A DNA stretch of 10,564 bases from PVC group bacterium (lineage in GTDB: Bacteria > Verrucomicrobiota > Kiritimatiellia > UBA8416), in the NCBI GenBank assembly GCA_003567805.1, contig PWYP01000067.1, positions 1 through 10,564 on the forward strand, read 5' to 3'. Below, in pieces: positions 6,802 to 10,564 of the stretch (position 1 is the stretch's first letter; each line of letters begins with the position of its first letter). The position numbers and the translations under genes are program-made. The notes beneath the pieces were generated by a model. The model did not search any database and was not told the origin of the DNA. It was given only the letters and a program-made list of their open reading frames with translations.

Positions 6802-7911
6802 ATGAGTATGTTGCTGGATAAAACGATACGGCTGTTTCTTGACAGTATTGGTCGGCGGGAGGAGTACGAGTATTATCTTGAGCGGTTTGCGCTTGGGGGA
6901 CAGTCTGCCTTCGCTTTGATTGTGCCAGATTATGAAGGATTTTCTGAATCCGCGTCTGTCTTTGTTTTTGACCTTACGTTTCTGTTACGCTTGGGGTTGC
7001 ATCCGGTTGTCTTATTGTGTGGTGAGCATACACGGCAAATGTCTGATCTCATGAAAGGGGATGCGCATCCCTTTGTATTTTTGCCGCTTGCAGAAACACA
7101 AAATATGGTGACGTGTCAGACGCGCTTGCAAGAACTTGCCAACGCAGGGAAGATTGCCGTGTTTTGTGATTCGGACTCCTCTCTTGAGGCAGCACTACCG
7201 TTGATTGTTCCGCAATTCACAAAACGTATTCACATGATACGGGCTTCGGGACCGCTACATCAGGCTGATGGTAAACCGCTATCGTATTACCAAATGCAAA
7301 ATCCTGTGCCTTTGTTGCCCGAGGAAGAAGGGTTGGTACAAATTGCTACGGGACTGTTTGACCAATGGGACGGATTGCATATATCTATTGCCTCTCCGCT
7401 GAATTTGCTGGCTGAACTGTTTACCGTGAAGGGGGCGGGGTGTCTGATCCGTCGTGGCGCGCGCATTTCATGCTATAATGGTATAGCCACTTTAGATCGT
7501 GACCGTCTTGTCGCCCTTTTGAAGAATAGTTTTGGTAGGGATCTTGTGCGTCCCGGGTGTTTAGAAGAGGCTGCATGCATTTATGTGGACGACAATTATC
7601 GTTGTGCGGCGATGTTGGAGCCGCATCAGGACTATATGTATTTATCGAAGTTTGCGGTGCATCGCGAAGCACGTGGCGAGGGCCTTGGTCAGGAGTTATG
7701 GCGAACCATTGGCGCGTCTTATCAATCTATTTTCTGGCGGTCGCGTATACGCAATCCGTTTAATCAGTGGTATGAACGTCAAGCAGACGGGGCACACACA
7801 GAGGGGGATTGGCGCGTGTATTGGCGCGGGATAGCACGGCGCGACATTCCTTCCATTATTGCAGCTGCTTTGGAACGCCCATTAGATTTGGCGGCAGATT
7901 CTAGCGTTTAG
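6802..7911 (+). CDS. N-acetylglutamate synthase-like protein: degenerate amino-acid-kinase domain plus GNAT (NAT) domain
   Basis: The protein is 369 residues from ATG 6802 (371 from GTG 6796; ATG 6808 also fits; no strong ribosome-binding site decides). Residues about 30-222 resemble an amino-acid-kinase fold: FLLRLGLHPVVLL near the start and, near its end, SPLNLLAELFTVKGAGCLIRRG, a close match to the nucleotide-site region of N-acetylglutamate kinases and synthases. Residues about 235-350 resemble the NAT domain of vertebrate/Xanthomonas-type synthases: YLSKFAV, the acetyl-CoA loop RGEGLG, FWRSRIRNPFNQWY, DG and WRVYWRG. Such enzymes acetylate glutamate at the start of arginine synthesis. 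The usual kinase lysine/glycine N-terminal motif and the HGGG-like loop are missing (here LIVPDYEG and LLCGEH), so kinase activity is unlikely. No arginine genes are adjacent, so substrate is uncertain. Its stop overlaps the uvrC stop by 4 bp. Confidence 0.72.
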   Translation: MSMLLDKTIRLFLDSIGRREEYEYYLERFALGGQSAFALIVPDYEGFSESASVFVFDLTFLLRLGLHPVVLLCGEHTRQMSDLMKGDAHPFVFLPLAETQNMVTCQTRLQELANAGKIAVFCDSDSSLEAALPLIVPQFTKRIHMIRASGPLHQADGKPLSYYQMQNPVPLLPEEEGLVQIATGLFDQWDGLHISIASPLNLLAELFTVKGAGCLIRRGARISCYNGIATLDRDRLVALLKNSFGRDLVRPGCLEEAACIYVDDNYRCAAMLEPHQDYMYLSKFAVHREARGEGLGQELWRTIGASYQSIFWRSRIRNPFNQWYERQADGAHTEGDWRVYWRGIARRDIPSIIAAALERPLDLAADSSV

Positions 7912-9368
7912 TGTAGAGCATCGTAAATGGTTTGAGCCATGGTTGTGCCGATGCCGGGAATTGCGGCTATATCCTCAACTGATGCTTTGGAAATGCGCTG
8001 TACGGAGCCCAAGGTCGAAAGCAGAAGCTCTTTTCGTTTTGTGCCGATCCCCGGAATGTCATCTAATGCCGACTCTCGCAATCGCCGATTGCGTAGGTTG
8101 CGGTGATAGGTAATGGCAAAACGGTGGGCTTCATCCCGAATGCGCTGGAGCACTTGGAGTGCGGGGTTGTTACGCTCCAGTCGCAGTGGCGGGGCGTCAG
8201 CGCGGAAATATATCTCTTCGTGGCGTTTCGCGAGTGAGGCCAAGGGTAGGTCAGGTACACCCAAGTCATGGAGTACCTTTTTTGCAGCTTTGAGTTGGGT
8301 TATGCCTCCGTCAACGAGTATGAGCCCCGGTAGTGGTTTGTGTTCCTCTTGAAGCCCTCGAATGCGTCTTTGGACAACTTCTGCCATCATCGCGGGGTCA
8401 TTGGCGCCCTCTACGGTCTTGATTCGGAATCGTCGGTAACGATTAGGGGCCGGTATCCCGTCTACGGCGCAAACCATACTGGCGACGGCATGCGTTCCCA
8501 TAATGTTCGAGATGTCAAAGGTCTCGATGACGTGTGGAATGTCCGGAAGCTGTAGGAGTTTTGCCAAGGATGCTATGCCGTCGTGTGCGGTTTTGCGCTG
8601 CATGCGCGGGGTAGGGGCTGCGCGTGCATTCTGGCGCACAGCCTTTTCGATGAGTAGCAGAGAGTCGCGTAATGCGGCCGCCTCCTCAAAATCGAGTTTT
8701 TCGGCAGCCTCTTTCATCTGGCGGCGAATTTCGGCGAGAAGTTTCGGGCGGTGTCCGCGAATGAAGGCGCAGGCTTCTTCAAATCGAGCGCGATATTCTT
8801 CCGGGCTGATACGGTTTACGCAGGGTGCCGAGCATTGGCGAATGATGTCATTATGGCAATGTCGATAGGTTGTTTCGTCGGGCTCTTGCGGAGTGCATTT
8901 GCGCAATCCAAAGTGTTTTTCGAGAAAATCGATTGTTGCCCGTGCCGCGAGCGAGTTGACATAAGGGCCAAAGTAACGAGCACCATCGTTTTGACGAAAC
9001 CGGACGGTTTCAAAGCGTGGATAGGTAAGTCTGGGATCTGCTTTAATCAGTAAAAATCGTTTGTCATCTTTCAGTAGGATGTTATAGCGCGGTCGGTATT
9101 TTTTTATGAGTTCGCTTTCGGTGAGTAGTGCCGCCGCTTCATTGTGTACAACGATATATTCCAGATCAGTCACGCTTTTTATGAGGCTACGCAGTTTGGG
9201 GTCACCTTTCTTCAGGGCTGCCTTACGAAAATAGGACTGTACACGTTTTCGTAGGTCGAGTGCTTTGCCGACGTAAATAATCGTTCCGGTTACATCTCGC
9301 ATGATATAGCAGCCGGGTTTCGTAGGAAGCTCTTTGAGCACTGCGCGAATCGAGGAGGAGATATGCAT
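7908..9368 (-). CDS. uvrC: UvrC, excinuclease ABC subunit C (short form)
   Basis: The 486-residue protein makes both incisions in UvrABC nucleotide excision repair. The GIY-YIG domain is at about 15-97 (GCYIM, YVG 32-34, R40, E84 in TESELIKKYRPRYN). Four cysteines (C158, C171, C179, C183) match the spacing of the UvrC iron-sulfur box. The UVR motif that binds UvrB is at about 213-246. The RNase H-like endonuclease domain keeps its catalytic set: D285 in FDISNIMGTHAVASMV, D324 in NDPAMM, D353 in LVDGG and H415 in RDEAHRFA. A double helix-hairpin-helix ends the protein (about 437-485). Only about 40 residues separate UVR from D285, whereas ordinary UvrC of about 600 residues has roughly 160 there. 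It starts 9 bp after the histidine kinase stop with no visible Shine-Dalgarno, which suggests co-transcription and perhaps coupled translation. Confidence 0.95.
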   Translation of the reverse strand: MHISSSIRAVLKELPTKPGCYIMRDVTGTIIYVGKALDLRKRVQSYFRKAALKKGDPKLRSLIKSVTDLEYIVVHNEAAALLTESELIKKYRPRYNILLKDDKRFLLIKADPRLTYPRFETVRFRQNDGARYFGPYVNSLAARATIDFLEKHFGLRKCTPQEPDETTYRHCHNDIIRQCSAPCVNRISPEEYRARFEEACAFIRGHRPKLLAEIRRQMKEAAEKLDFEEAAALRDSLLLIEKAVRQNARAAPTPRMQRKTAHDGIASLAKLLQLPDIPHVIETFDISNIMGTHAVASMVCAVDGIPAPNRYRRFRIKTVEGANDPAMMAEVVQRRIRGLQEEHKPLPGLILVDGGITQLKAAKKVLHDLGVPDLPLASLAKRHEEIYFRADAPPLRLERNNPALQVLQRIRDEAHRFAITYHRNLRNRRLRESALDDIPGIGTKRKELLLSTLGSVQRISKASVEDIAAIPGIGTTMAQTIYDALH

Positions 9369-9377
9369 CGCGGGATC

Positions 9378-10564
9378 TCAGGTTTGTAGCACTTTGTGTA
9401 GAATGGCGGCGAGGGTTTGCCCTGTTGCCGGTTTCATGACAAATTCGGATATGCCAAGGTCTTTGGCTATTTCTTCATTGACCGTGTCAGAGTACCCCGT
9501 GCAAAGAATAAACGGAATATCCGGACGTATGGCAAAAACGCGTTTTGCAAATGCAAAACCTGTCAACGTGGGCATGGCTTGGTCGGAAATGATGCAATCG
9601 TATTGATCGGGAGCATTCGTGAAGGCTTTTAATGCTTCTGGACTTGATGTAAAGGCGGAAACATCATAGCCGAGATAGTTCAGGGCGGTACTGATCATGG
9701 TTGTCAAAGGCTCTTCGTCATCCACAACCATGATTTTTTCCTTATTACCTTGCGGTAAATGTATTTTGTGCACCGTTTCTTTTTCGGGGATCATGTCGCT
9801 ATTTTGGCAAGCTGGAAATAGAATGGTAAATGTGCTGCCTCGTCCCAGTGCCGTTTTTACATGAATAGCACCGTCGTAGTTGGAAACGATTCCGTGGACC
9901 GTTGCAAGGCCTAAGCCGGTTCCATCTCCTCCGTGCTTCGTCGTAAAGTAGGGTTCGAATATTCTGGCTTTGATGGCTTTTGTCATGCCATGTCCAGTGT
10001 CAGAAACCGAGAGCCCGACACAGGTGTCAGGTAGTTCTGCCTGCCATAGTTGTTTTCCGGCAGACAAGTCTTGTTTAAATATTTTTACGGTAAGTGTTCC
10101 GCCATGCAGCTGCATGGCATGGGCTGCATTGGTACACAAGTTCATGATGATTTGCTGCATTTCCGTTGCATCCCCAAGAATAGGGGGGACGCTGTCGTCG
10201 AAAGAGGTAACAATTTCTATGGATGTAGGTAGTGTGCTGCGGAGAAGCTTGAGTGATTCCGCAACAATCTGCTTTAGGAATAATGGGTGACGTTCGTTAT
10301 GTTTCCGACGACTAAATGTAAGAATTTGGGAGATGAGGACAGCTGCGCGTTTCGCTGCTTTGAGGATCTGCTCCAGGCTCTCTTGCACGGTAATATGCTC
10401 TTCTTCGTCCAGAATGGCCAATTCTGTATAGCCAATGATGGCACTGAGAATGTTGTTAAAGTCGTGCGCAATCCCTCCCGCTAACGTACCGATTGCTTCC
10501 ATTTTTCGTGCTTGTTGCAGTTGTGTGCCCAGTTGGTTTTCCCGTGTTAGATCTCTGCCGATAA
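9378..10564 (-). CDS. Hybrid sensor histidine kinase with C-terminal receiver, N-terminus outside window
   Basis: The frame is open from the TGA at 9380-9378 to the right edge, giving 394 visible residues. ATG 10502 is internal, because the upstream codons read GRDLTREN then QLQQARKMEAIGTLAGG, the usual end of a PAS domain running into the kinase helix. Counting from that Met, the phosphoacceptor is H13 in GGIAHDFNN. The ATP-binding domain has NLCTNAAHAM (N box, 121-130), SDTGHGM (G1), FEPYFTT (F box) and GTGLGLA (G2). A receiver fills about 256-374: acidic pair D261/D262, phosphoacceptor D307 in IISDQAMP, T335 and K357 in MKPAT. No output domain follows, so signal probably passes by phosphorelay to another protein. 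Sensor and stimulus lie outside the window. It is 9 bp upstream of uvrC on the same strand. Confidence 0.92.
   Translation of the reverse strand, partial: IGRDLTRENQLGTQLQQARKMEAIGTLAGGIAHDFNNILSAIIGYTELAILDEEEHITVQESLEQILKAAKRAAVLISQILTFSRRKHNERHPLFLKQIVAESLKLLRSTLPTSIEIVTSFDDSVPPILGDATEMQQIIMNLCTNAAHAMQLHGGTLTVKIFKQDLSAGKQLWQAELPDTCVGLSVSDTGHGMTKAIKARIFEPYFTTKHGGDGTGLGLATVHGIVSNYDGAIHVKTALGRGSTFTILFPACQNSDMIPEKETVHKIHLPQGNKEKIMVVDDEEPLTTMISTALNYLGYDVSAFTSSPEALKAFTNAPDQYDCIISDQAMPTLTGFAFAKRVFAIRPDIPFILCTGYSDTVNEEIAKDLGISEFVMKPATGQTLAAILHKVLQT

Noticed and set aside
9378..10502. Histidine kinase treated as a complete 374-residue gene starting at ATG 10502
   Set aside because: The frame remains open to the window edge and the upstream codons read as a PAS-domain end and coiled helix, so the gene is partial and larger.

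Overview
The window carries bacterial genes packed on both strands, with a balanced base composition by eye. It holds a divergent regulatory region, a plus-strand 2-oxoacid dehydrogenase operon, one further plus-strand gene, and a minus-strand signalling/DNA-repair pair. Taxonomy cannot be fixed from the sequence. A single-chain E1 (alpha and beta fused), a nucleoside kinase with a TGS-like N-terminus and a shortened UvrC make me lean weakly towards a PVC-type lineage (Lentisphaerota/Kiritimatiellota/Verrucomicrobiota) or a spirochaete. This is inference from memory of those families.

Layout. Bases 1-284 (minus) hold the N-terminal part of a uridine-kinase-like nucleoside kinase that runs off the left edge. 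It diverges from a DeoR-family repressor (454-1233, plus). The 169-bp gap between them contains four TGATT units exactly 10 bp apart, a likely operator. The repressor is followed, with similar gaps of 56-61 bp, by E2 (dihydrolipoyl acyltransferase, 1290-2630), E3 (dihydrolipoyl dehydrogenase, 2689-4035) and a fused E1 (4097-6553). Together these encode all three catalytic activities of a pyruvate- or acetoin-type dehydrogenase complex, which decarboxylates a 2-oxo substrate to acyl-CoA and NADH. The DeoR protein probably controls the whole operon in response to a sugar phosphate.

A 248-bp non-coding stretch with two hairpins separates the operon from 6802-7911. That gene is a two-domain protein related to the amino-acid-kinase/GNAT N-acetylglutamate synthases, and its kinase half looks degenerate. 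It converges on the minus-strand genes, and its stop codon overlaps that of uvrC by 4 bp.

On the minus strand, a hybrid histidine kinase with a C-terminal receiver (9378 to beyond the right edge) lies 9 bp upstream of uvrC (7908-9368), so the two are probably co-transcribed. The UvrC keeps its catalytic residues but lacks roughly 120 residues between the UVR motif and the RNase H-like domain.

I found no mobile element, CRISPR array, tRNA, rRNA or evident defence system. The points most worth checking are the periodic operator, the E2 with a second degenerate subunit-binding domain, the fused E1 with insertions, the degenerate-kinase acetyltransferase and the short UvrC.
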